Made by a program: the position numbers and the translations under genes. Positions 1 through 5,568 of a DNA stretch of 7,355 nt are shown in pieces (within the stretch, counting starts at the first letter, position 1; the number at the start of each line of letters is the position of its first letter). Location of the stretch: the NCBI GenBank assembly GCA_030838265.1, contig JAUTXA010000041.1:1-7355 (forward strand), written 5' to 3'. The notes beneath the pieces are model-generated. The model did no database searches. It was given only the letters and a program-made list of their open reading frames with translations, and was not told where the DNA came from. Source of the DNA: Actinomycetota bacterium. Lineage in GTDB: Bacteria > Actinomycetota > Acidimicrobiia > Acidimicrobiales > BP-101.

Positions 1-2
1 TG

Positions 3-458
3 TGGGCCGAGCGGGTGGGCGCCGATCTGGTGCGCGGCGCCGAGGGGGCCGACACCGGATCAGTGATCTTCGACGCCATCTAGCGGGCCTCGGCCCGCAA
101 CGCCGACCTGGTCCTGGCCGACACCGCGGGTCGGCTCCACACCAAGGTCAACCTCATGGAGGAGCTGAAGAAGGTCCGCCGCATCGCCGAGCGGCCGCCC
201 GCCCTGCTGACCGAGGTGCTGCTCGTCATCGACGCCACGACGGGACAGAACGGGTTGGTGCAGGCCAAGCAGTTCACCGAGGCCGTGGGCGTGACCGGCG
301 TGGTCCTCACCAAGCTCGACGGAACGGCGCGCGGCGGCATCGCCCTGGCCATCCAGACCGAGATGGGCCTGCCCATCAAGCTGGTGGGTCTGGGTGAGAC
401 GGCCGAGGACCTCATCGAGTTCGACCCCGAGGAGTACGTCGAGGCCCTTTTCGTCTGA
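3..458 (+). CDS. ftsY: Signal recognition particle receptor FtsY, 3' part, interrupted by an in-frame TAG
   Basis: FtsY is the membrane-associated GTPase that docks the SRP-ribosome complex at the Sec translocon. The window starts inside the NG domain. Visible are the G3 motif DTAGR (bases 120-134), the G4 region TKLDGTARGG (309-338) and the closing GLGE segment, followed by the usual FtsY end EEYVEALFV and a TGA stop. The reading frame is that of the family from base 3 onward, but codon 81-83 is TAG between FDAI and RASARNADLVLADTAGR. FtsY homologs commonly have Gln here, so a single C-to-T change in CAG would explain it. Termination there would remove G3 to G5 and leave a dead protein. The only large downstream piece with a start (ATG at 156) begins after G3 and could not be a working GTPase. 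It is either a nonsense mutation, a sequence error or readthrough. Family identity is secure; intactness is not. The 5' part lies outside the window. Confidence 0.9.
81..83 (+). other. In-frame amber codon inside ftsY
   Basis: TAG in the ftsY frame, 13 codons before the G3 motif. Family homology runs without a break on both sides, so this is a substitution and not a frameshift. The expected residue from FtsY relatives is most likely Gln (CAG). Confidence 0.9.
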
Positions 459-516
459 GGTACGCCTCGGGGAACCAGATCCCCATCGCCCACCGTCGAA
501 CGGGGGCACACTGATG

Positions 517-523
517 AGGGAGG
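517..523 (+). promoter_or_regulatory. Ribosome binding site that sets the start at 529
   Basis: AGGGAGG lies five bases before ATG 529. Two alternative in-frame starts upstream are less likely: ATG 514 would place this strong Shine-Dalgarno inside the gene, and ATG 394 would overlap the end of ftsY by about 65 bases. Starting at 529 also puts the basic residues and hydrophobic segment at the very N-terminus. Confidence 0.7.
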
Positions 524-528
524 CTGGC

Positions 529-1866
529 ATGAGAAAGCGAGTGGTCGCCGGAGCGGTCGTCACCGCCTTCGCCGTCGTCGTGGCCACGGTCGCGATCCTG
601 GCCGGGAACGGCGGGCACAAGACCCTGCAGAAGCTGCCGCTGGCCGCCACGGGCGGGTCGGGCGCGGCGGGCCGGGACAGTGCCGCCTCGGCGATGCTCG
701 CTCCTATCCGGGCCGTCGAGTACCGCGTCTCGGGCCCGCTGCCCGCCCTCGACGGGCCGGCGACCGCCTACCGCCTGTCGTCGGCGATCGCTTCCGACCG
801 CATCGCCAAGCTGGCCAAGGCCTTCGGCCTGACCGGCGCCGTAAAGGAGGACCCCGACGGGTTCACCGTGCAGGACTCGGTCAACCAGCTCCGAGTGACC
901 AAGGACGCCAGCCTGCCGTGGTCGTACGGGCCCTACTACACGTGCCCCGAGACGGTCTCGTCGTCGGACGGGTCGGTTGCCCCCGACGGCGCGGTGTCGT
1001 CGTCGGGATGTGCCGTGTCGGGCGGCGGCGTCGTGTCGTCCGGTGGGGCCGCCAGCACTCCTGGCTCGAGCGGGTCGGGCGGGTCGGGCGGGTCGGGCAC
1101 CGTCGAGCCCGCTCAGCCCACCGAGCCCAACCGGACCTCGACCAAGCCCGCGCCCCCGCCCGGGTCGCCGGTGCCGATGCCGCCGGAGACCACCGTGCCG
1201 CAACGCCCGGCCGACCTGCCGACCAAGGAGCACGCCCAGACCATCGCCACCGACCTGCTGAGGGCGGGCGGCATCGATCTCACCGACGCCACCATCCGCG
1301 TCGAGGACGGGTTCACCCAGTGGCAGGTCACGGTCGACCCCTCGATCGACGGCCGTCCCGTGACGGGGATGTCAACGGGCGTGAGCGTCGGCAGCAAGGA
1401 CAAGATCGCCTACGCCAACGGCTTCCTCGGTGACCCGAAGGCCATCGGCGACTACCCGCTGGTGGGGACGGCCAAGGGCGTCGAGCGGCTGAAGTCGGGC
1501 TTCTCGATTGGCCCGCAGCCCATGATGGGTGGAGCCGAGAAGGCCCCGGCCATCGCCGTTGACGGCGGCCCCACGGCCGGCGCTCCCGGGGTCGGCGCCC
1601 CAACCGGCGGCACCGACGACACCGCCCCTGTCACCACCCTGCCGCCACAAGTGCTGACCATCACCGGCGCCCGCCTCGGGCTCAGCTACGTGGCCGACTA
1701 CCGCAGCGCGGGGCGCGGCACCGGCTACCTCGTCCCCGCCTACATCTTCACCCTCGACGACGGCACGACCACCTCGGTCGTCGCCGTGACCGACGACCTG
1801 TTGGCTTCGACGACCGGCACCGGCACCGGGCCCGGCGTCGACGTCGTCCCCAACGGCAAGCGCTAG
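529..1866 (+). CDS. Membrane-anchored or exported protein of unknown function (paralog A)
   Basis: I do not recognise this 445-residue protein as a named family. It begins with a basic MRKR followed by a hydrophobic stretch (about residues 5-25), consistent with a signal peptide or single N-terminal anchor; there is no lipobox Cys near it. Three blocks are shared with the next gene: YRxxGxLPALxGxATxY from residue 65, a segment around Trp265 (WQV with GRPVTG after it), and a C-terminal block (TGARLGL, then YLVPAYIF at residues 400-407, LDDG, SVVAV). Between blocks 1 and 2 lies a Ser/Gly-rich then Pro/Thr-rich linker (about residues 140-228) that looks disordered. Two Cys, 139 and 161, sit at the start of and within this linker. 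The middle block with an adjacent alternating strand pattern faintly recalls PepSY-like modules, but this is only an impression. It starts 70 bases after ftsY. Function unknown; an extracytoplasmic location is the main inference. Confidence 0.85.
   Translation: MRKRVVAGAVVTAFAVVVATVAILAGNGGHKTLQKLPLAATGGSGAAGRDSAASAMLAPIRAVEYRVSGPLPALDGPATAYRLSSAIASDRIAKLAKAFGLTGAVKEDPDGFTVQDSVNQLRVTKDASLPWSYGPYYTCPETVSSSDGSVAPDGAVSSSGCAVSGGGVVSSGGAASTPGSSGSGGSGGSGTVEPAQPTEPNRTSTKPAPPPGSPVPMPPETTVPQRPADLPTKEHAQTIATDLLRAGGIDLTDATIRVEDGFTQWQVTVDPSIDGRPVTGMSTGVSVGSKDKIAYANGFLGDPKAIGDYPLVGTAKGVERLKSGFSIGPQPMMGGAEKAPAIAVDGGPTAGAPGVGAPTGGTDDTAPVTTLPPQVLTITGARLGLSYVADYRSAGRGTGYLVPAYIFTLDDGTTTSVVAVTDDLLASTTGTGTGPGVDVVPNGKR
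1072..1098 (+). repeat. Three perfect 9-bp tandem copies coding Gly-Ser-Gly
   Basis: GGGTCGGGC occurs three times head to tail, in frame, giving GSGGSGGSG inside the low-complexity linker of paralog A. Exact identity of the copies suggests recent slippage expansion. Confidence 0.9.
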
Positions 1867-1897
1867 CGCCTGCAATCGCACCCACAATCGATGACGG

Positions 1898-1921
1898 CCT
1901 GACATCGGTCCGTCCGTCAGG
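1898..1921 (+). repeat. Inverted repeat overlapping the candidate promoter
   Basis: CCTGAC (1898-1903) and GTCAGG (1916-1921) are perfect 6-bp complements with 12 bases between. The left arm covers the putative -35 box and the right arm ends just before the putative -10 box. There is no following T-run, so a factor-independent terminator is unlikely; an operator is possible, as is chance. Confidence 0.4.
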
Positions 1922-1928
1922 GGACAAT
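1899..1928 (+). promoter_or_regulatory. Candidate sigma-70-type promoter for paralog B
   Basis: CTGACA (1899-1904, five of six matches to TTGACA) and GACAAT (1923-1928, four of six to TATAAT) are separated by 18 bases. Transcription would begin near 1934-1936, giving a leader of about 17 bases before ATG 1952. It lies in the 85-base gap between the two paralogs, so paralog B may be transcribed on its own. Not experimentally supported. Confidence 0.4.
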
Positions 1929-1951
1929 GGCGTCGTGGGGGACTGGGGAGG

Positions 1952-2998
1952 ATGAGCAAGCGATCGCTGCCGTTGCTCGCCCTCGTCGTCTTCACTCTGT
2001 TCGTCATTGGCGTGGGCATGGCCGCCGGCGCGGTGAAGGCCGGCCCGCGTCGGTACCCGCGGTTCTCGCGCTCGGCCACAAACGGCGATGTCCTCGAGCA
2101 TTTCCAGCCCACGACCTACCGAGCGACGGGCGCTCTCCCCGCGCTCGGGGGACGGGCGACGGTCTATGACGTTGCCACCATCGAGCGGACCGAGGCCTTC
2201 AGCCGGTTGCGTAACGCCTTCGGCTTCACGGGCCCGGTGACAGCGAGCTCGAATCGCCTGGAGACGAGCTCCGATGAGGGACGCCTCACCCTGATTTCGG
2301 TTTACGAGCCGAATTGGAGGTTCGAGTCGTACAGGTCGAGGACTCCGGGCTCGAGCCGAATCGGCGAAGCCGAAGCCGCGAAACGAGCGGCGGATCTGCT
2401 CTCGCGCGTGGGCAGAGTCGAGAAGACCTCAGCCCTTTCCATTCATCACGACGGGCTCGACTGGCAGATCGTGTCGAACCCGATAGTCGGTGGGCGCGAC
2501 GTCGCCGGTTTGCCGCTGCACGTCACGATCCGCAGCGACGGCACCGTCGGCTCGGCATCGGGTTCGATCGGGTCGCCCCACGCCGCCGCCACGGTCCCAG
2601 TGATCGGGACCAAGGAGGCGATCAAGCGGCTGGCGCGGCACGAAGCCTTGGGTCCTTTCACGTTGCCTCTGTTCCGCGGCCATTCGCCCGTCACGGTCCA
2701 GGGCGCGGACCCGCCCGCAGCAGGCGGCTTCGGTAGCGACGCCGGTGGGAGCACCTCGACCGGCGGATCGCGCAGCCAGTCGCCCGTCCCGGGTGCCGGC
2801 GCCGTCGCGGTCCTTCCGGGCCCGCCTGTCACCAGGACGGTCACCGGTGTCCGGCTCGGCTTGGCCCTCGTCGACGAGGCCACGTCCCAAGGTCACGCCC
2901 GCTCCTACTTGGTCCCGGCTTACATCTTCGACCTCGACAACGGCGGCACCATCTCGGTGCTCGCCGTTCCCGATCGCTACCTGAAGGTTCGCCGCTAG
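1952..2998 (+). CDS. Membrane-anchored or exported protein of unknown function (paralog B)
   Basis: A 348-residue protein with an N-terminal hydrophobic segment (about residues 6-27) after MSKRS, no cysteines, and no recognised domain. It is a diverged paralog of the preceding gene: YRATGALPALGGRATVY from residue 56, a Trp171 block (DWQIV then GGRDVAG), and a C-terminal block with TGVRLGLAL, YLVPAYIF at 319-326 and LDNGG. The distance from block 1 to the Trp is 115 residues here and 200 in paralog A; the difference is mainly A's Ser/Gly/Pro linker. B instead has a Gly/Ser/Pro-rich stretch (about residues 252-285) between blocks 2 and 3. A GGGGAGG run (1945-1951) abuts the ATG directly, which is too close for a standard ribosome binding site; GGGGGA at 1937-1942 has usable spacing. 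The 5' half uses more A/T-ending codons than its neighbours by eye. It ends in TAG. Confidence 0.85.
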   Translation: MSKRSLPLLALVVFTLFVIGVGMAAGAVKAGPRRYPRFSRSATNGDVLEHFQPTTYRATGALPALGGRATVYDVATIERTEAFSRLRNAFGFTGPVTASSNRLETSSDEGRLTLISVYEPNWRFESYRSRTPGSSRIGEAEAAKRAADLLSRVGRVEKTSALSIHHDGLDWQIVSNPIVGGRDVAGLPLHVTIRSDGTVGSASGSIGSPHAAATVPVIGTKEAIKRLARHEALGPFTLPLFRGHSPVTVQGADPPAAGGFGSDAGGSTSTGGSRSQSPVPGAGAVAVLPGPPVTRTVTGVRLGLALVDEATSQGHARSYLVPAYIFDLDNGGTISVLAVPDRYLKVRR

Positions 2999-3014
2999 AC
3001 GGGCTCTGAGCGGG

Positions 3015-3045
3015 GCCGGGGGCTCCTGTAACGTTGCTCCCCGGC
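3015..3045 (+). repeat. Perfect 7-bp inverted repeat abutting the ffh start codon
   Basis: GCCGGGG (3015-3021) and CCCCGGC (3039-3045) flank a 17-base loop and the right arm ends at the base before ATG 3046. The loop contains a candidate -10 element, TAACGT at 3029-3034, with only a weak -35 match (CTGAGC, 3006-3011). It could be an operator for ffh or a stem affecting start access in readthrough transcripts. There is no U-tract, so it is not a good terminator. Confidence 0.4.
3029..3034 (+). promoter_or_regulatory. Candidate -10 element for ffh
   Basis: TAACGT fits the TANNNT pattern of actinobacterial -10 boxes and lies 11 bases before ATG 3046, which has no recognisable ribosome binding site. 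Together these suggest a leaderless or very short-leader ffh transcript. Inference only. Confidence 0.35.
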
Positions 3046-4683
3046 ATGTTCGAGTCCCTCTCCGACCGCTTCGACACGATCTTCACGCGCCTGCGGGGCC
3101 GCGGGCACCTGACCGAGCGCGACGTCGACGAGGTCCTGCACGAGATCCGCCTCGCCTTGCTCGAGGCCGACGTCAACTTCCTCGTGGTCAAGAAGTTCGT
3201 GGCCCAGGTGAAGGAGGCATGCGTCGGGGCCGACCTGAGCAAGAGCCTGAGCCCGGCCCAGCAGGTCATCAAGATCGTCCACAACGAGATGATCGAGATT
3301 CTCGGCGGCGAGCAGCTCAAGATCACCTACGCCAGCAAGCCCCCCACCGTCGTCCTTCTCGCCGGCCTGCAGGGCTCGGGTAAGACGACCGCGGCGGCCA
3401 AGCTGGGCCGCTGGTTCAAGCAGCAGGGCCGCAACCCGTTGCTCGTCGGTGCCGACCTCCAGCGCCCGGCCGCCGTCGAACAGCTGCGCGTCCTCGGTGG
3501 TCAGGCCGGCGTGCCTGTCTTCAGCGAGGCCAGCGATCCGGTCGACGTGGCCGCGGCCGGGCTCGAGGAGGCCCGGCGCCTCGGCCGCGACGTCCTCATC
3601 GTCGACACCGCCGGCCGCCTGACCATCGACGCCGAGATGATGGAGCAGGTCCGCAACATCTCGACCAAGGTCGAGCCCCAGTACACGTTCCTCGTCATCG
3701 ACGCCATGATCGGCCAGGACGCGGTCACGACCGCCGAGGCCTTCCACCAGGCGCTCGAGCTCGACGGCATCATCCTCACCAAGCTCGATGGCGACGCCCG
3801 CGGCGGTGCCGCCCTGAGCGTGAAGGAGGTCGTCGGGCGCCCCATCGCCTTCGCCTCGATCGGCGAGAAGCTCGAGGACTTCGACGCCTTCTACCCCGAC
3901 CGCATGGCCAGCCGGATCTTGGGCATGGGCGACGTCCTCACCCTCATCGAGAAGGCCGAGCAGGACTACGACGTCGACGTGGCGGCCAAGGGCGCCCAAG
4001 CGCTGTCCGAGGGGTCGTTCACGCTCGAGGACTTCCTCGAGCAGATGCAGCAGGTGAAGAAGATGGGGCCCCTTTCGAACATCATTGGTATGTTTCCGGG
4101 GATCCCCAAGGAGCTCAAGCAGGCTCAGATCGATGATCGTGAGCTGGCTCGGGTCGAGGCGATCATCCGGTCGATGACTCCAAAGGAGCGTCAAGATCCG
4201 TCGCTCATCAACGGCTCGAGGCGCCTGCGGATCGCCAACGGGAGCGGATCCTCGACATCTGAGGTCAACCTGCTCCTCAAGCAGTTCAAGGAGATGCAGC
4301 GCATGATGAGCTCGATGGGGCTCGGCAAGGCGCTGCAGAAGCGAAAGAACAAGAAGAAGAAGGGCGGGCGGACGACACCGCCCACGCGCTCAGAGAGAAG
4401 AAGAGGGAAACCAGTGGCCGTCAAGCTCCGCCTCATGCGAATGGGCAAGAAGAAGCAGCCGACCTATCGGGTGGTGGCCGCGGACAGCCGCTCGCCCCGG
4501 GACGGGCGCTTCATCGAGATCGTCGGGACGTACCAGCCCCGCGCCGAGCCCTCCGTCATCCTGATCGACAACGACAAGGCCGTGAAGTGGCTGAGCCAGG
4601 GCGCCCAGCCCACCGAGACGGTCGAGAAGCTCCTCAAGGTCTCGGGCGCCTGGGAGCAGTTCAAGGGCAGCCCGTCCTCGTGA
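3046..4683 (+). CDS. ffh: Signal recognition particle protein Ffh (SRP54), open frame continuing into rpsP
   Basis: Ffh is the cytosolic GTPase that binds signal peptides and 4.5S/SRP RNA and pairs with FtsY. From ATG 3046 (MFESLSDRF, the usual start; TTG 3034 is an in-frame alternative) it shows the N domain, P-loop GLQGSGKTT (residues 107-115), DTAGR (187-191), TKLDGDARGG (245-254), then the M domain with its methionine-rich region, GMFPGIP, and the SRP-RNA-binding SRRLRIANGSG (391-401). A Lys-rich tail follows to about residue 440, then TTPPTR. No stop codon separates this tail from S16: the frame runs on to the TGA at 4681-4683, giving 545 residues. Ffh proper is about 448-456 residues. 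TCA at 4390-4392 is one base from TGA or TAA and would end Ffh in a natural place, 21 bases before rpsP. I infer a lost stop or sequence error; a genuine Ffh-S16 fusion is possible but unexpected. Confidence 0.93.
   Translation: MFESLSDRFDTIFTRLRGRGHLTERDVDEVLHEIRLALLEADVNFLVVKKFVAQVKEACVGADLSKSLSPAQQVIKIVHNEMIEILGGEQLKITYASKPPTVVLLAGLQGSGKTTAAAKLGRWFKQQGRNPLLVGADLQRPAAVEQLRVLGGQAGVPVFSEASDPVDVAAAGLEEARRLGRDVLIVDTAGRLTIDAEMMEQVRNISTKVEPQYTFLVIDAMIGQDAVTTAEAFHQALELDGIILTKLDGDARGGAALSVKEVVGRPIAFASIGEKLEDFDAFYPDRMASRILGMGDVLTLIEKAEQDYDVDVAAKGAQALSEGSFTLEDFLEQMQQVKKMGPLSNIIGMFPGIPKELKQAQIDDRELARVEAIIRSMTPKERQDPSLINGSRRLRIANGSGSSTSEVNLLLKQFKEMQRMMSSMGLGKALQKRKNKKKKGGRTTPPTRSERRRGKPVAVKLRLMRMGKKKQPTYRVVAADSRSPRDGRFIEIVGTYQPRAEPSVILIDNDKAVKWLSQGAQPTETVEKLLKVSGAWEQFKGSPSS
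4403..4407 (+). promoter_or_regulatory. Ribosome binding site for rpsP
   Basis: GAGGG sits six bases before GTG 4414, inside the uninterrupted ffh frame. It supports independent initiation of S16 even if ffh has no stop. Confidence 0.65.
4414..4683 (+). CDS. rpsP: 30S ribosomal protein S16
   Basis: S16 is a small-subunit protein needed for 30S assembly. The 89-residue product has the family start, VAVKLRLMRMGKKKQPTYRVV (initiator GTG read as Met), followed by SPRDGRFIEIVGTYQP and the ending segment WLSQGAQPTETVEKLL, all full length and colinear with bacterial S16. The GTG start is preceded by a suitable GAGGG. It lies in the same frame as ffh with no stop between, so the DNA as written would also encode S16 as a C-terminal extension of Ffh. 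Its stop overlaps the khpA start in GTGA, suggesting translational coupling. Confidence 0.95.
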   Translation: MAVKLRLMRMGKKKQPTYRVVAADSRSPRDGRFIEIVGTYQPRAEPSVILIDNDKAVKWLSQGAQPTETVEKLLKVSGAWEQFKGSPSS

Positions 4684-5051
4684 GCGACGCCGACACCCCT
4701 GCGGGCGAGTCGTTCAACGACGACTACGACGCCGACCTCCGTGGCGACAACAGTGACGACAGCGACGACAGCCGCGACGGCAGCGGCGATGTCGATGGCA
4801 ACCGGGCCGAGGGATCGACGGCGCGCACCGTCCTCGACTATGTGGCCAAGGCCATCGTCGACGACCCCGACTCGGTCGACATCGAGGTCGACGAGGATCG
4901 CCGGGGCGTGACCCTTCGCCTCACCGTCGCCCCCGACGACATGGGCAAGGTCATCGGCCGCCGGGGCCGCGTGGCTCAGGCCATCCGCACCGTCGTGCGG
5001 GCCGCGGGCGCGGCCGAGGACGTGAACACGTCCGTCGACATCGTCGACTGA
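4680..5051 (+). CDS. khpA: KH-domain RNA-binding protein KhpA with acidic N-terminal extension
   Basis: A small RNA-binding protein of the KhpA/YlqC family, nearly always found between rpsP and rimM. The KH fold spans about residues 46-123: TVLDYVAKAIVDDPDSVDIEV, then the GxxG RNA-binding loop GRRG at residues 93-96 within VIGRRGRVAQAIR. The usual length is about 75-80 residues; this one has 123. The extra N-terminal 45 are dominated by Asp, Ser and Gly, with 12 Asp between residues 14 and 39, and look disordered. No ATG, GTG or TTG occurs in frame between GTG 4680 and the KH domain, apart from a GTG already inside its first helix, so the extension appears to be translated. The start overlaps the rpsP stop by four bases (GTGA). 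Identity is strong; the role of the acidic part is unknown. Confidence 0.9.
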   Translation: MSDADTPAGESFNDDYDADLRGDNSDDSDDSRDGSGDVDGNRAEGSTARTVLDYVAKAIVDDPDSVDIEVDEDRRGVTLRLTVAPDDMGKVIGRRGRVAQAIRTVVRAAGAAEDVNTSVDIVD

Positions 5052-5058
5052 GGCCCTC

Positions 5059-5541
5059 TTGAGCGACGGCATCGTCCGCCCGCTGCTCGAGGTGGGGCGG
5101 GTCGGCAAGCCCCACGGCCTCAAGGGTGAGGTCATGGTCCACCTCGTCACCGACCGCACCGAGCGGGTGGCGCCCGGGACGGTGCTGGCCACCGACCGCG
5201 GCGAGCCTCTGACCGTCGTGCGCTCGTCGCCCCACCAGAAGAACTGGATCGTGGCCTTCGAGGGCGTGACCTCCCGCGAGGGGGCCGAGGCCCTGCGGGG
5301 AACGCTGCTGCAGGCCGAGCCCCTCGACGACCCCGACGCCCTGTGGGTGCACGAGCTGGTGGGATCCGAGGTCGTCGACCTCACCGGGCGCTCGCACGGG
5401 CTGGTCACCGCCGTCGAGGCCAACCCGGCCAGCGACCTGCTGGTGCTCGAGGGCGGGGGACTGGTTCCCCTGCGCTTCGTCACCGCCCACGAGCCGGGAC
5501 GGGTCACCATCGACCCGCCGGCCGGGCTCCTCGACGACTGA
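5059..5541 (+). CDS. rimM: Ribosome maturation factor RimM
   Basis: RimM binds S19 and the 16S rRNA head and is needed for late 30S maturation. The 160-residue protein has the N-terminal RimM beta-barrel signature (EVGRVGKPHGLKGEV, residues 11-25) and a C-terminal PRC-barrel (from about residue 95: DALWVHELVGSEVVD, LVTAVEANPASDLLVL, ending IDPPAGLLDD). The start is TTG 5059, seven bases after the khpA stop, with a short AGG at 5051-5053 for initiation; a weak start suggests coupling to khpA. In most bacteria trmD follows directly, but here an oxidoreductase gene intervenes. Confidence 0.94.
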   Translation: MSDGIVRPLLEVGRVGKPHGLKGEVMVHLVTDRTERVAPGTVLATDRGEPLTVVRSSPHQKNWIVAFEGVTSREGAEALRGTLLQAEPLDDPDALWVHELVGSEVVDLTGRSHGLVTAVEANPASDLLVLEGGGLVPLRFVTAHEPGRVTIDPPAGLLDD

Positions 5542-5561
5542 CGCGGAACGGGGGCTACGGT
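5531..5561 (+). promoter_or_regulatory. Candidate promoter for a leaderless oxidoreductase transcript
   Basis: TACGGT (5556-5561) fits TANNNT and ends seven bases before ATG 5569, so transcription would begin at or next to the start codon. A partial -35 match, TCGACG (5531-5536, four of six), is 19 bases upstream at the end of rimM. No ribosome binding site lies at normal distance from the ATG; GGGGG at 5550-5554 is 14 bases away. Confidence 0.4.
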
Positions 5562-5568
5562 GCCCATC

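Noticed and set aside
81..83. Pyrrolysine or other special amino-acid insertion at the ftsY TAG
   Set aside because: The site is an ordinary position next to the GTPase core where relatives have a standard residue; no insertion element is visible and nothing suggests a catalytic need.
469..484. GGGGA/TCCCC hairpin after ftsY as a terminator
   Set aside because: Only five base pairs with a six-base loop and no T-run; likely chance in GC-rich DNA.
394..528. Upstream extension of paralog A to ATG 394
   Set aside because: It would overlap ftsY, encodes Arg/Ser-rich shadow sequence and would bury the signal-anchor; the AGGGAGG before 529 marks a better start.
412..1233. Minus-strand open frame opposite paralog A
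   Set aside because: Arg/Gly-rich shadow without a ribosome binding site or family signature.
2995..4194. A 399-codon open frame on the minus strand opposite ffh
   Set aside because: Leu/Asp/Glu-biased shadow of a high-GC gene; the + strand frame encodes unmistakable Ffh motifs.
4347..4362. Programmed frameshift at the A-rich end of ffh
   Set aside because: The AAG repeats do not form a classical slippery heptamer, and neither alternative frame offers a stop near the natural end of Ffh.
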